From a virus: 64,000 nucleotides of DNA. This document shows positions 9,068 through 17,274 of this stretch, piece by piece (positions within the stretch are counted from its first letter, which is position 1; the number at the start of each line of letters is the position of its first letter). A program made the position numbers and the translations under genes. The stretch lies in the IMG/VR virus record IMGVR_UViG_3300034418_009484, positions 28,393 to 92,392 of that record; one strand, written 5' to 3'. Below the pieces are notes generated by a model. It was not told where the DNA came from. It saw only the letters and a list, made by a program, of their open reading frames with translations, and did no database searches.

Positions 9068-9521
9068 TACAGTTTGCTTTTCTCAATTTTTTTACTAAGT
9101 TGTAAAATTTATTTTTTACAGAAGAAGAAGACTGATCTAAGATATTACAAATTTCTCTAAATTTATATCCTTCTACCCTTAAACTTAATATCAGTTTTTC
9201 ATCTCTTGTCATTTCATTAGTATAACATTCCCATAATTCATTATCAAGATTTCTTGAATAAAATTTATCAGAAACGTCTTGCAAAGATATATTTTTATGT
9301 TTATTATAATTCTTTATTTCTCTTATTATAGACCACCTGATTGGTCGCCAAGCATATGTAGATATGACATTTCCAGATTTTACATCATATTTTTTTAAAG
9401 CTTTCCATAAACCTATTCTTCCAGCATCCATATAATCTTGACGTTCTGTATAATTTTTAGGTTCAAAAGAATTTACAATCTTAGCTACCAAACCCATGTT
9501 TTCTTCTATTAATTCATCCAT
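9060..9521 (-). CDS. Sigma-70-family sigma factor (short)
   Basis: 153 residues. Region 2 is clear: DAGRIGLWKALKKYD and STYAWRPIRWSIIREIK, the part that binds the core polymerase and melts the -10 element. A shortened region 4 with a helix-turn-helix (KFREICNILDQSSSSVKNKFYNLVKKLR) ends the protein. Region 1 and most of region 3 are missing, as in compact phage and ECF-like sigma factors. It probably directs host RNA polymerase to phage promoters. It overlaps the downstream glycosyltransferase gene by 8 bases. Confidence 0.85.
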   Translation of the reverse strand: MDELIEENMGLVAKIVNSFEPKNYTERQDYMDAGRIGLWKALKKYDVKSGNVISTYAWRPIRWSIIREIKNYNKHKNISLQDVSDKFYSRNLDNELWECYTNEMTRDEKLILSLRVEGYKFREICNILDQSSSSVKNKFYNLVKKLRKANCNE

Positions 9522-9534
9522 TCATTTATCCTTA

Positions 9535-11157
9535 TTATATGCATTGATTCAATTTTTGTACACTTTTTAATAAAAAACTTCCTTTCTTTTTGTCTCTATT
9601 TCCTCTAAACAATAATATTTTTCCAATAGAAACCTTATCTTTTATTACTTTCCAATCTTCTGAAAAAACTGTGACACTATCTAAACAGCATGTATTATCA
9701 CTGATTTTTAGAAAAGCCATTACAGTGCCTTTATTTGGACCTCCTTTTATTTTCCATTCTCTAATATCTGTTACTTGTGCAGCAATAGCTATTGTTTTAC
9801 ATTCAAATCCTTTAATATATTCTCTGCAAGTACAATTAGCATCAATGATATCATATTCATCAATTTCTGAGCAAGTAAGCTCGATACCAAGAAGATCTCT
9901 TTCTTGTTTTGCTCTCCAAGACCATTTATCAATAAGTTCATATGGTGGAGACTCAAGACTTATAATAGAGCTTTTAATAAAATCTATATTTTTATCTGTC
10001 CATGCAGTTCTTCTTCTAATCTTAATATCATCAATAAGTCTTTCTAGTCCCTCTTTAAAAGTCTTAGACTTATCTTCTGATAAAAACTTCTTGTCTCTAT
10101 CTTTAATTTCTTTATAAATATTAAAGTCATAAAGCATCTTTGATCTATGTAGTCCATAACAATCAAAAACACCAGCTTTAATCATAGACTCAAATGAATT
10201 TGATTTAATAAATCTTCCAAGCCTCATTAAAAATTCTTCCCATTCCATTTCAGCTACATTAATATTATTAGTGGTAATGTAGCCGTGGAGTTGGTCGTAA
10301 ACGCTTTGCCCAACATTTTTTACATTAACGATTCCAAATGTTGGTTTATTATCAATCAATTTAAATTTAGCACTTAAATTCTTGATAGAAGGAGGAATAA
10401 TATCAATATCCATTATTCTAGCATTATTAACTAATTCGCTTATTTCATCAAACGGTTTTGGTTTACCGTCAGCATGTCTTAAATAAGAAGTAAAAAATGC
10501 TCTGGGAAAATGTGCTTTTGCATAAGCTGTTTGATATCCATTGTAAGCATAGCTAATACTATGACTTTTGTTGAATGAATATTTTTGCGATTTTTCAATC
10601 CAGCTAAAAATTTCCTCTGCTTCTTCCTCTGTAAACTTTCCTACCTCTTTTGCTCCTGTAAAAAACTCTTTCTTAACTTGAGCCATGAGGTCAACCTTTT
10701 TCTTACCAATAGCCTTTCTAAGATTGTCTGCTTGTTGCAAAGAGAATCCTGCAACTAGTTGTGCAATCTGCATAGCCTGTTCCTGATAAACCAGAATGCC
10801 ATATGTGCTTTTAAGAACAGGTTCTAGGTCGTTATGGAAATATTCAACAGGGTCTTTTTTAGATTTTCTATCAATATAATGCTGAGTTAATGATTTACCA
10901 TCAACAATAGCATCGCCGCACCCCGGCCTAATGATAGCAATAAGATCTGAAAGTTCTTCAATACTTCTTGGTTTTACTTCTTTAGCTTTGCTTTGTCCAA
11001 GTTGAGACTCAAGCTGAAAAACACCTTTTGTATTTCCTTCACATATCATATCCCATGTTCTATCACAGTCTAATGGCATATCTTCAATGTTAGGATTAAA
11101 TACAGGCAATCCCTTATCATTTTTTTCAAATTTACATCCACATGGGAATTCAATCAT
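9535..11157 (-). CDS. dnaE: DNA polymerase III alpha subunit, C-terminal part (split DnaE)
   Basis: 540 residues that continue where the N-terminal part stops. TKGVFQLES near residue 45, LSDLIAIIRPGC, GILVYQEQAMQIAQ and FNKSHSISYAYNGYQTAY are the fingers and palm-proximal segments of DnaE after the third catalytic aspartate. A helix-hairpin-helix-like zone follows, and the last 110 residues (IAIAAQVTDIREW, GTVMAFLKISD) are the OB-fold that contacts single-stranded template. Together with the other part the length is about 1165, close to full-size bacterial DnaE. It is translated from its own start, overlapping the exonuclease gene by 4 bases. Confidence 0.9.
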   Translation of the reverse strand: MIEFPCGCKFEKNDKGLPVFNPNIEDMPLDCDRTWDMICEGNTKGVFQLESQLGQSKAKEVKPRSIEELSDLIAIIRPGCGDAIVDGKSLTQHYIDRKSKKDPVEYFHNDLEPVLKSTYGILVYQEQAMQIAQLVAGFSLQQADNLRKAIGKKKVDLMAQVKKEFFTGAKEVGKFTEEEAEEIFSWIEKSQKYSFNKSHSISYAYNGYQTAYAKAHFPRAFFTSYLRHADGKPKPFDEISELVNNARIMDIDIIPPSIKNLSAKFKLIDNKPTFGIVNVKNVGQSVYDQLHGYITTNNINVAEMEWEEFLMRLGRFIKSNSFESMIKAGVFDCYGLHRSKMLYDFNIYKEIKDRDKKFLSEDKSKTFKEGLERLIDDIKIRRRTAWTDKNIDFIKSSIISLESPPYELIDKWSWRAKQERDLLGIELTCSEIDEYDIIDANCTCREYIKGFECKTIAIAAQVTDIREWKIKGGPNKGTVMAFLKISDNTCCLDSVTVFSEDWKVIKDKVSIGKILLFRGNRDKKKGSFLLKSVQKLNQCI

Positions 11158-11843
11158 AATTCTATTCCAGAAAAACTATTTTTAAATTTGTCAACAGAAG
11201 ATTGTTTTCTATGAAATTTCATAAACCTAGTAATTATAGCAGCTTCTTCAAGAACGTCAACTAAGGCATCATGAGCCACTCCTGTAGCTTTCATGCCAAA
11301 AAACTTTCTCCAAGTATCCATCTTATAATCGAACGGTTCTTCAAGGTTTTCAAACCACCAGAACAAATTATCCATAGCATCTAGCTTAGTGACTTCTGAA
11401 AATGGCATTTTAATTTTATGTTTTTCACAAAGTCTTTTAGCTATGGGAATATCAAACCCTGTAATATTATACCCTGCGGGAATTGGTTGAGGGAACCATT
11501 GCCCAGGTTTTTTATCAACTGTATATTTTGAACACCATGTAGAAAAGTTTTTCCATGCGACTTTTTCTGTAACTCCTGTTTTCCATTTGTCTAATATTTC
11601 TTCAAAAGACACGCCATAGTTATCTGCGTGCCATTGAATTGTTTTTTCTCGCTCATCTGTTAAATATTCTTTTTTATTGATACCATCTGGTTTGATAACA
11701 ATATTAAATGATTGATCTTTTTTTACTTCTAAAGTTTCTGGATCAATAGGTACAGCGGCTAGTTGGACAGGATTACACGTTTCTCGGTCTGGAGAGTCCG
11801 TTTCAAAATCAAAACAAATAATCCATCTAGTATTTTTAGGCAT
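11154..11843 (-). CDS. DEDDh 3'-5' exonuclease (DnaQ-like)
   Basis: 229 residues with the DEDDh set: CFDFET near residue 10 (D12, E14) for ExoI, GYNITGFDIPIAK for ExoII, and AHDALVDVLEEA for ExoIII with its histidine and aspartate. Such enzymes proofread by removing mismatched 3' ends. The gene lies exactly between the two parts of the split polymerase, so it is probably the proofreading subunit of this replisome. It has no clamp-binding or C-terminal polymerase-binding extension that I recognise. Confidence 0.9.
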   Translation of the reverse strand: MPKNTRWIICFDFETDSPDRETCNPVQLAAVPIDPETLEVKKDQSFNIVIKPDGINKKEYLTDEREKTIQWHADNYGVSFEEILDKWKTGVTEKVAWKNFSTWCSKYTVDKKPGQWFPQPIPAGYNITGFDIPIAKRLCEKHKIKMPFSEVTKLDAMDNLFWWFENLEEPFDYKMDTWRKFFGMKATGVAHDALVDVLEEAAIITRFMKFHRKQSSVDKFKNSFSGIEL

Positions 11844-11871
11844 ATTTATTCTCCCTTTTATTTATATTCAT

Positions 11872-13749
11872 TTATTCTCCACTAACTATGTTTACAACAT
11901 CCATAACTTTATCTAACCCTCTAATTGCTAAACAGTCTAATTTTAAAAGTCCAACTTCCTCACAGCTTGGACCTTCAAAACCAGCCAACATTCCTTTTCC
12001 TTTATTATCTAAAACCATTGGGCAAGACTTGCTAATTGGATCATTAGAAACAACAATTCCAGCAGCGTGTTTTCCTGCAATAATTTTAGTATGCTCTATA
12101 CGAATAGCTTGCTCAAATATCTTTGCGAATCTCCCCTCTAGTTTATTATCCTTCCCTAAGTAGCACCAGTTCTTTAATTTATCTGGAGTATTTTCTAATG
12201 CCCAAATAATACTTGATGAATATCCATATTCTTCTTCGATATCTTGCAGTTCGTCTGAAACACTTGCTGGCTCAGGCAGACACTTTGTAATTGCCTTTTG
12301 TTCTTCAAAACTAATATTTCCTCTCGCCGCCATAGTTCTAGTTAATGCTGCCTTACCTTTTAATTTTTGGAATGTAATAATTTGGGCAACATTTTCTTCG
12401 CCATATTTATTTTTAATATATTCAATTGTTTCTTCTCTAGCGGCTTTAGGAATATCGAAGTCGATATCAGGCCAGGATATTTTACCAGGGGCATTTCTAC
12501 CCGCATTATAAAATCTTTCAAAGATTAGATTATATGGTATAGGATCTACCTGTGTGATACTCAAAAGATTAGAAACCATACATCCAGCAGCACTTCCTCT
12601 ACCGGGACCAGTTATATAACCCTTGCTTCTTACGAATTGAAGAATATCGTCTACAATTAAAAAATAGCTTGATAAACCGATAGATGTAAATATATCTAAT
12701 TCGTTATTAACTCTTGCTCCATATTCAGAAAATTCCTTAGATTTATTATCTATGTTTATCATCTTTTTTTTCCAACCATCTCTGCATAATTTTCTTAAAT
12801 ATTCTTCTGGATTCATATTGCCAGGACATTTAAATTCTGGAGGTTGTGGAGATTTTGTAATATCATAATCTTCACACATATCCAAAATAAGATTTGTATT
12901 TTGAAGTTCTTCGTCGGTATGAAATACTTTCATATCATCATAAGATGGTATATGATAATTATTAGACAAAAATGAAGTCTTCAAAACATTGCTTGCTGCA
13001 CCACTTTTTAATTCTCTTTGCACTTGGCTTATAGTCTTTTTTAGAGCAGTGCATAAGAGAACTCTTTGGTCCTCTGCGTCTTCTCTCCTGCAATAATGAG
13101 CATCAGGAGTTGCAACACAAGGTATATTAGTGATTTTAGAAATTTCCCTAAGAGCATTGGCTACTGTACCAGCAAATTTATTAATCTTTGAGTCGATCAA
13201 TTGAATTTCAATAAAGAAATTTCCTTTACCAAACATCAACTCTAAATCTTTAGCTTTTGCAACACCCTTTTTCATCCAGTCAGGATCTAGTCTTTCGCCT
13301 TCTGTTATTGCATTGGCTAATGTAGAGCCTAAGTGACCGCTAAATGAAACTAAGTTCTTTTGTGAAGCAACGCAAGCCAAGATATCAGTATCAATCCTTG
13401 GCTTATGATAAAAGTGTTCTTTTTTATTAGAGATAGAAACCAAGGATAATAGGTCGTTCCACCCCTTTGCATTTTTAGCTATAATAACTTGATGATTTAA
13501 TTTTCTGTTATCTTTAACTTTTTCAGTAACAAGACCATTGCAAATGTACATTTCACAACCCAACAATGGTTGAAAGCCTGATGATCTTAATTCATTTGAA
13601 AAATCAACAGCGCCGCTTACATTTCCATGATCCGTTAATGCACAAGAAGTAGAACCTATTTCTTCTATTCTATCTGATATTTCATTGCACTTGCTAAGTC
13701 CATCAAGTAGTGAGTACTCACTATGTACATGCAATGGGGTGTATTTCAT
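11872..13749 (-). CDS. dnaE: DNA polymerase III alpha subunit, N-terminal part (split DnaE)
   Basis: 625 residues. The PHP domain opens the protein (HVHSEYS at 7-13, TDHG at 39-42, E66, PDAHY at 215-219), with most metal-binding residues present. The polymerase core follows: PGRGSAAG at 382-389, PDIDFD at 427-432 (catalytic D428 and D430), and LKLDCLAIRG with the third catalytic aspartate at 605. The chain ends at residue 625, shortly after that aspartate, so all three catalytic acids are here while fingers and OB-fold are in the other gene. There is no intein sequence at the break. Confidence 0.92.
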   Translation of the reverse strand: MKYTPLHVHSEYSLLDGLSKCNEISDRIEEIGSTSCALTDHGNVSGAVDFSNELRSSGFQPLLGCEMYICNGLVTEKVKDNRKLNHQVIIAKNAKGWNDLLSLVSISNKKEHFYHKPRIDTDILACVASQKNLVSFSGHLGSTLANAITEGERLDPDWMKKGVAKAKDLELMFGKGNFFIEIQLIDSKINKFAGTVANALREISKITNIPCVATPDAHYCRREDAEDQRVLLCTALKKTISQVQRELKSGAASNVLKTSFLSNNYHIPSYDDMKVFHTDEELQNTNLILDMCEDYDITKSPQPPEFKCPGNMNPEEYLRKLCRDGWKKKMINIDNKSKEFSEYGARVNNELDIFTSIGLSSYFLIVDDILQFVRSKGYITGPGRGSAAGCMVSNLLSITQVDPIPYNLIFERFYNAGRNAPGKISWPDIDFDIPKAAREETIEYIKNKYGEENVAQIITFQKLKGKAALTRTMAARGNISFEEQKAITKCLPEPASVSDELQDIEEEYGYSSSIIWALENTPDKLKNWCYLGKDNKLEGRFAKIFEQAIRIEHTKIIAGKHAAGIVVSNDPISKSCPMVLDNKGKGMLAGFEGPSCEEVGLLKLDCLAIRGLDKVMDVVNIVSGE

Positions 13750-14212
13750 TTAATTCCTCTATCTTTATTTTGCAACAGTTAAACTTAATTTCCATACCAT
13801 TTGATTCATCAACTTCGCCTTTTTTCAGATTAATTGATTTCTTAAAATAGTCTTTTTTATCAATCCATCCAGCAATCCATGCTCTTTTTGGAACATCGTT
13901 AATAAATTGTACTCTGACAAAAATATACCTATCAAATTTTTGTCTAGAATTATAGCTTTTAACTATACATTCGTGATAAGGTTTTGGTTCAGTGTTAGTT
14001 ATATCTGTTTTTACTCTATAGGAATTTTCTTCACAGATTAAATGGTAATCTTTATTTTCTTTTTCTGAACATTCTAATATAGACTTAAGTATTTCTAATC
14101 CTATTAGATCTTTTATTGTAAAATAATCTACTGATGATTTTATTAATCCTTTTTCAAAAGCTTTTTGACAAGAATTTTTAATAATATCTTTTGTTATTTT
14201 TACTTCTAGCAT
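13721..14212 (-). CDS. Conserved phage protein, possibly PD-(D/E)XK-like
   Basis: 163 residues. The C-terminal half has FDRYIFVRVQFINDVPKRAW followed by IAGWIDKKDYFKKS and LKKGEVDESNG. I associate this pattern with a conserved phage family sometimes placed near restriction-endonuclease-like folds, but I cannot name catalytic residues with confidence. It overlaps the polymerase gene by 29 bases and shares one base with the nuclease gene upstream, so a replication or repair role is likely. Confidence 0.55.
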   Translation of the reverse strand: MLEVKITKDIIKNSCQKAFEKGLIKSSVDYFTIKDLIGLEILKSILECSEKENKDYHLICEENSYRVKTDITNTEPKPYHECIVKSYNSRQKFDRYIFVRVQFINDVPKRAWIAGWIDKKDYFKKSINLKKGEVDESNGMEIKFNCCKIKIEELNEIHPIACT

Positions 14213-15303
14213 TAGTCTTGAACCTTTCCCCCACCAGAACCATATCTTCCATGAGTATGATCTGGATGAATATAATTTTCAGTAACCCATTCAATTCCAT
14301 TCTTTTTAATCATATATCTAATTTGTTCACATTTTGTCATAATCTCACCATATTTTGTTCTTTGCCCTGGTCTTTTTTCTACAATAGGCAATACGTTTTT
14401 AGAATCTTCAAAGCTAGTCATTCCACAATGACATAAATATTTACAGAAAAATCCTTGCTTTGGATTTACTTCTGGAATAGTTTTTGGCTCTTTTGTATCT
14501 CTGATATATTCAAATCTTTTACGAATTATTTCTTCTGTTCTTTCTAAATCAGAATCTTGGTAATGCACCGTAAATGGACCTCCTTGATTGATAAAGTAGA
14601 TTGACATTAGAAATGTCTCAACATCTGGATACATATGTTTACAAGCATAATGATACAGTCTTAATTGAGGATTGTCAAACAGATTTTCTTGAGTATATTC
14701 TTTCCCTGTTGCCCAGTCTTTTCTTTGTCCAGTTTTCCAATCAATAACTTCATAGACACCATCACCTAAATCAGCTATTAAATCTATAGTCCCTTTTAGT
14801 GCTAAATTACCAGACAGTCCATGTTCTTCATAATTATACTTTGCCCAAGGTTTATCAATTTCAAAATCAAAGTGAGGCTCTGCATCAACAACATCTCTAT
14901 TTCTAGGATCAAACATTCCTTTTCTATACTTTAAGGCTTTCCATGCCCAACTAACGCAGTCTTCAAAGTCTTTATTTGTCCATGCTTTTTTACCAACATG
15001 ATAGTCAAATATTTTTATATAATGCTCATACACCCTAGCGCCAATACTGTTAAGGTATTCTGGATCATAATTGTCAGTAAATACTTCTCCGATATCCTCA
15101 TCATCAATTACTTTAATTCCTTCTTGAGATGCCTTTTTACATAGAGCGGTTATCTCTAGGATTTTGTGAGTAATTGTTCCTTTGTCTGCTTTCTTATTTC
15201 CATCTCCTCTTAAACCTAAAACATATTCTGTGTAAAATTGCATTTCACAAGTTCTATGAGAATTAAAAGAACTGCTTCTAAAATAAACTATAGGAATTCC
15301 CAT
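14212..15303 (-). CDS. RecB/Cas4-like PD-(D/E)XK nuclease with probable Fe-S cluster
   Basis: 363 residues. The nuclease core shows KGTIDLIAD (metal-binding D) and YEVIDWKTGQRKDW (E-x-D-x-K-type end of the motif), then NPQLRLYHYACK, the conserved Q-x-x-x-Y helix of this family. One cysteine near the N-terminus (RTCEMQFYTEY) and three at the end (FFCKYLCHCGM) match the spacing of the [4Fe-4S] clamp in AddB and Cas4 nucleases. It probably processes DNA ends during phage recombination or replication. Confidence 0.85.
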   Translation of the reverse strand: MGIPIVYFRSSSFNSHRTCEMQFYTEYVLGLRGDGNKKADKGTITHKILEITALCKKASQEGIKVIDDEDIGEVFTDNYDPEYLNSIGARVYEHYIKIFDYHVGKKAWTNKDFEDCVSWAWKALKYRKGMFDPRNRDVVDAEPHFDFEIDKPWAKYNYEEHGLSGNLALKGTIDLIADLGDGVYEVIDWKTGQRKDWATGKEYTQENLFDNPQLRLYHYACKHMYPDVETFLMSIYFINQGGPFTVHYQDSDLERTEEIIRKRFEYIRDTKEPKTIPEVNPKQGFFCKYLCHCGMTSFEDSKNVLPIVEKRPGQRTKYGEIMTKCEQIRYMIKKNGIEWVTENYIHPDHTHGRYGSGGGKVQD

Positions 15304-15304
15304 A

Positions 15305-16132
15305 TTAAACTCCTAAGTCAGTTAGGTATTTACAATTTAATGAAGTTAACGCTCCATAAATAGCTTTGTTTTGTTCTGGAATATCCATTTTTGTATTGTC
15401 TATCACTTTACTACATAAGCTAAATTTAATCTTTTCGCTACTATGCTTGTCTTTTGATTTATAAATATCTCTTTTTAATCCAATAACAATACCAAGCTCA
15501 TCCTTTATCTTTTTAATTTCATTATCAAATCTTACATCTGAGATCAATGCTATTTTTGGATTATCTTCTTCTATTTTTTTCATTAAAGAATTAACCCATA
15601 TATCTTTATACATTTTACGCATTACATCCGTACCGAGGAATTGCATAAATTCGCGAGCGGTCATTGGACCTTCCCCTAATTTAATATTAAAATCTTCTGG
15701 ATTCTGAGTATACCCAGCAGCAACGCCACCTTGCCTCATTGACCATTCATGTGGAGTCATCACTCCCGGCATGTTTTCCCACAACAAATGTTCCTGTAGC
15801 TGATTCTTCTGCTCGTCTGTTCCATATACTTGAGAATGCTTAATTCCAAAAACATCTACACAGATTCTTTTAAGCTCTCCTGCCAAAGAATAAATTTTTA
15901 CATCATTAAAATTATTCATTACAGCAGCAACATTTACATCTGGTTGTCTAAATTCCATCCATTCTTTGTCATTGCTTTCTCCAAAAACATCTGAAACTTC
16001 TATAACACCCTTATCATTTAGCCTTGCCTTTTGACAAACGCCATTTTCTATCAATTTTAACATCAAGACAAAATTACAGCATGTGTCTTTTCCGCTTTGT
16101 TTTTTTCCTGCAAAACCAATTAATTGAGTCAT
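15305..16132 (-). CDS. Deoxynucleoside monophosphate kinase
   Basis: 275 residues. The P-loop is at the very start: GFAGKKQSGKDT (about residues 6-17). A later IALISDVRFDNEIKKIKDE fits the base- and lid-proximal part of T4 gp1-like dNMP kinases, with the conserved D-V-R-F-x-N-E. These enzymes phosphorylate dNMPs to dNDPs for phage DNA synthesis. The gene overlaps the primase gene by 4 bases. The exact substrate range cannot be read from sequence. Confidence 0.85.
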   Translation of the reverse strand: MTQLIGFAGKKQSGKDTCCNFVLMLKLIENGVCQKARLNDKGVIEVSDVFGESNDKEWMEFRQPDVNVAAVMNNFNDVKIYSLAGELKRICVDVFGIKHSQVYGTDEQKNQLQEHLLWENMPGVMTPHEWSMRQGGVAAGYTQNPEDFNIKLGEGPMTAREFMQFLGTDVMRKMYKDIWVNSLMKKIEEDNPKIALISDVRFDNEIKKIKDELGIVIGLKRDIYKSKDKHSSEKIKFSLCSKVIDNTKMDIPEQNKAIYGALTSLNCKYLTDLGV

Positions 16133-17274
16133 TTATAAATCTCCTTTGCCTTATTAATCCAAGGTCTAATATCTTCGGTTATTTCGTTAGTATTCATTTC
16201 TCCAACATCCTGTTTATTTATATCTAAAGTATAAACACGATATGATTTTTCACATTGTTCTTTGATTTTTTGAGCAGCTTTTTGACCAGCTTCATTTTCA
16301 TCATTGTCCATTATAATTATAATCGACAATGCCCCAGATTCGTCTATTAATTGTTTTTGAGGATTGTTCAAAACTGTGCCAAACAGGGCTACAGAATTAT
16401 GTATGCCTGCTTCTTCTAGTCTCCAAACATTTCCTGGCGATTCAACTATAACAATTACTCCAGATTCTAATATATGATCTTTTGCTTTATAAAAGTTATA
16501 CAACGATTTCTCTTTTTGAAACCCTTTTGAATGCCTCCATTTTGGAAAATGATAGCATTGTTTATTTGGGTCATGATATGATTTACATTCTTTACATTGC
16601 TCAAAAATACTTCTAGCGGTAAATCCTACTATCATATCGCCATCGTCATCATAGATTGGAACAACGGCTCTGTTAAAAAATTCTTTACCATAAGTGTTAC
16701 AATTTCCAACGTCATAGTCATCTAATACCTCAATAGTATATCCTCTGTTAAGAAAATATTTTGAAGGTATTTCGACTCGCTTTCTATAAAACTCTTTATC
16801 AATAGTTCCACTTAATTTGTTTTTAGATAAAGTGTTTACAACCTTGCAAAATTCATGATTACCTACATTTAATGACTGTGATTTTATTTGTCCAAAATCT
16901 AACTTATATCTATTTAATAGAAATTCAACTGTTTCATTAAACCCAACAGTTTTGTCCCCTGGTACTTTCCAATTATATTGAACATTAGAAAGTGCGCCTC
17001 TTATCATACTAAGAAGAGAAGTTCCAAAATGTTTTTCGCAACCATGAGTTCTGCATTTAAAGTGGACCCTATAATCTGCATCGTAGTATAAATTTAATGC
17101 AGTTTTATTATCACCTCCATGTATAAAGCAATTTGAAAAAAATACTTTTTGACCTTTATGATATTCAGCTTCAAAATATTCGTAAATATCTTCAATATTA
17201 TCTAAAACTATATCAGTTAACTGATTTAATTTCCCTTGATCTTTATATTTAAAATGCGATATCTTCTTCATCAT
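16129..17274 (-). CDS. dnaG: DNA primase (DnaG-like, zinc-binding + Toprim)
   Basis: 381 residues. An N-terminal zinc-binding domain is suggested by SNCFIHGGDN and FKCRTHGCEKHFG (C-H-C-C type). After a linker with HTH-like character comes the RNA polymerase domain, where FFNRAVVPIYDDDGDMIVGF fits the region before Toprim. Toprim itself shows VIVIVESPGNVWRLEEAG with its glutamate and IIIIMDNDENEAGQKA with the D-x-D pair. It would synthesise RNA primers with the helicase encoded next to it, whose gene overlaps by 26 bases. Confidence 0.88.
   Translation of the reverse strand: MMKKISHFKYKDQGKLNQLTDIVLDNIEDIYEYFEAEYHKGQKVFFSNCFIHGGDNKTALNLYYDADYRVHFKCRTHGCEKHFGTSLLSMIRGALSNVQYNWKVPGDKTVGFNETVEFLLNRYKLDFGQIKSQSLNVGNHEFCKVVNTLSKNKLSGTIDKEFYRKRVEIPSKYFLNRGYTIEVLDDYDVGNCNTYGKEFFNRAVVPIYDDDGDMIVGFTARSIFEQCKECKSYHDPNKQCYHFPKWRHSKGFQKEKSLYNFYKAKDHILESGVIVIVESPGNVWRLEEAGIHNSVALFGTVLNNPQKQLIDESGALSIIIIMDNDENEAGQKAAQKIKEQCEKSYRVYTLDINKQDVGEMNTNEITEDIRPWINKAKEIYK

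Noticed and set aside
9590-10117. A 175-residue plus-strand open frame
   Set aside because: It is a shadow of the polymerase gene on the opposite strand, with hydrophobic, serine-rich composition and no motif. All other plus-strand frames were dismissed for the same reason.
11859-11866. TATAAATA on the minus strand between two polymerase genes, similar to a T4 late promoter
   Set aside because: Such octamers are expected by chance in this AT-rich DNA, it is isolated, and a late promoter inside a replication operon is not logical.
9535-13749. A split intein at the DnaE break, as in cyanobacteria
   Set aside because: The N-terminal part ends and the C-terminal part begins without intein block A, B, F or G sequences, and the C-terminal part has its own ATG.
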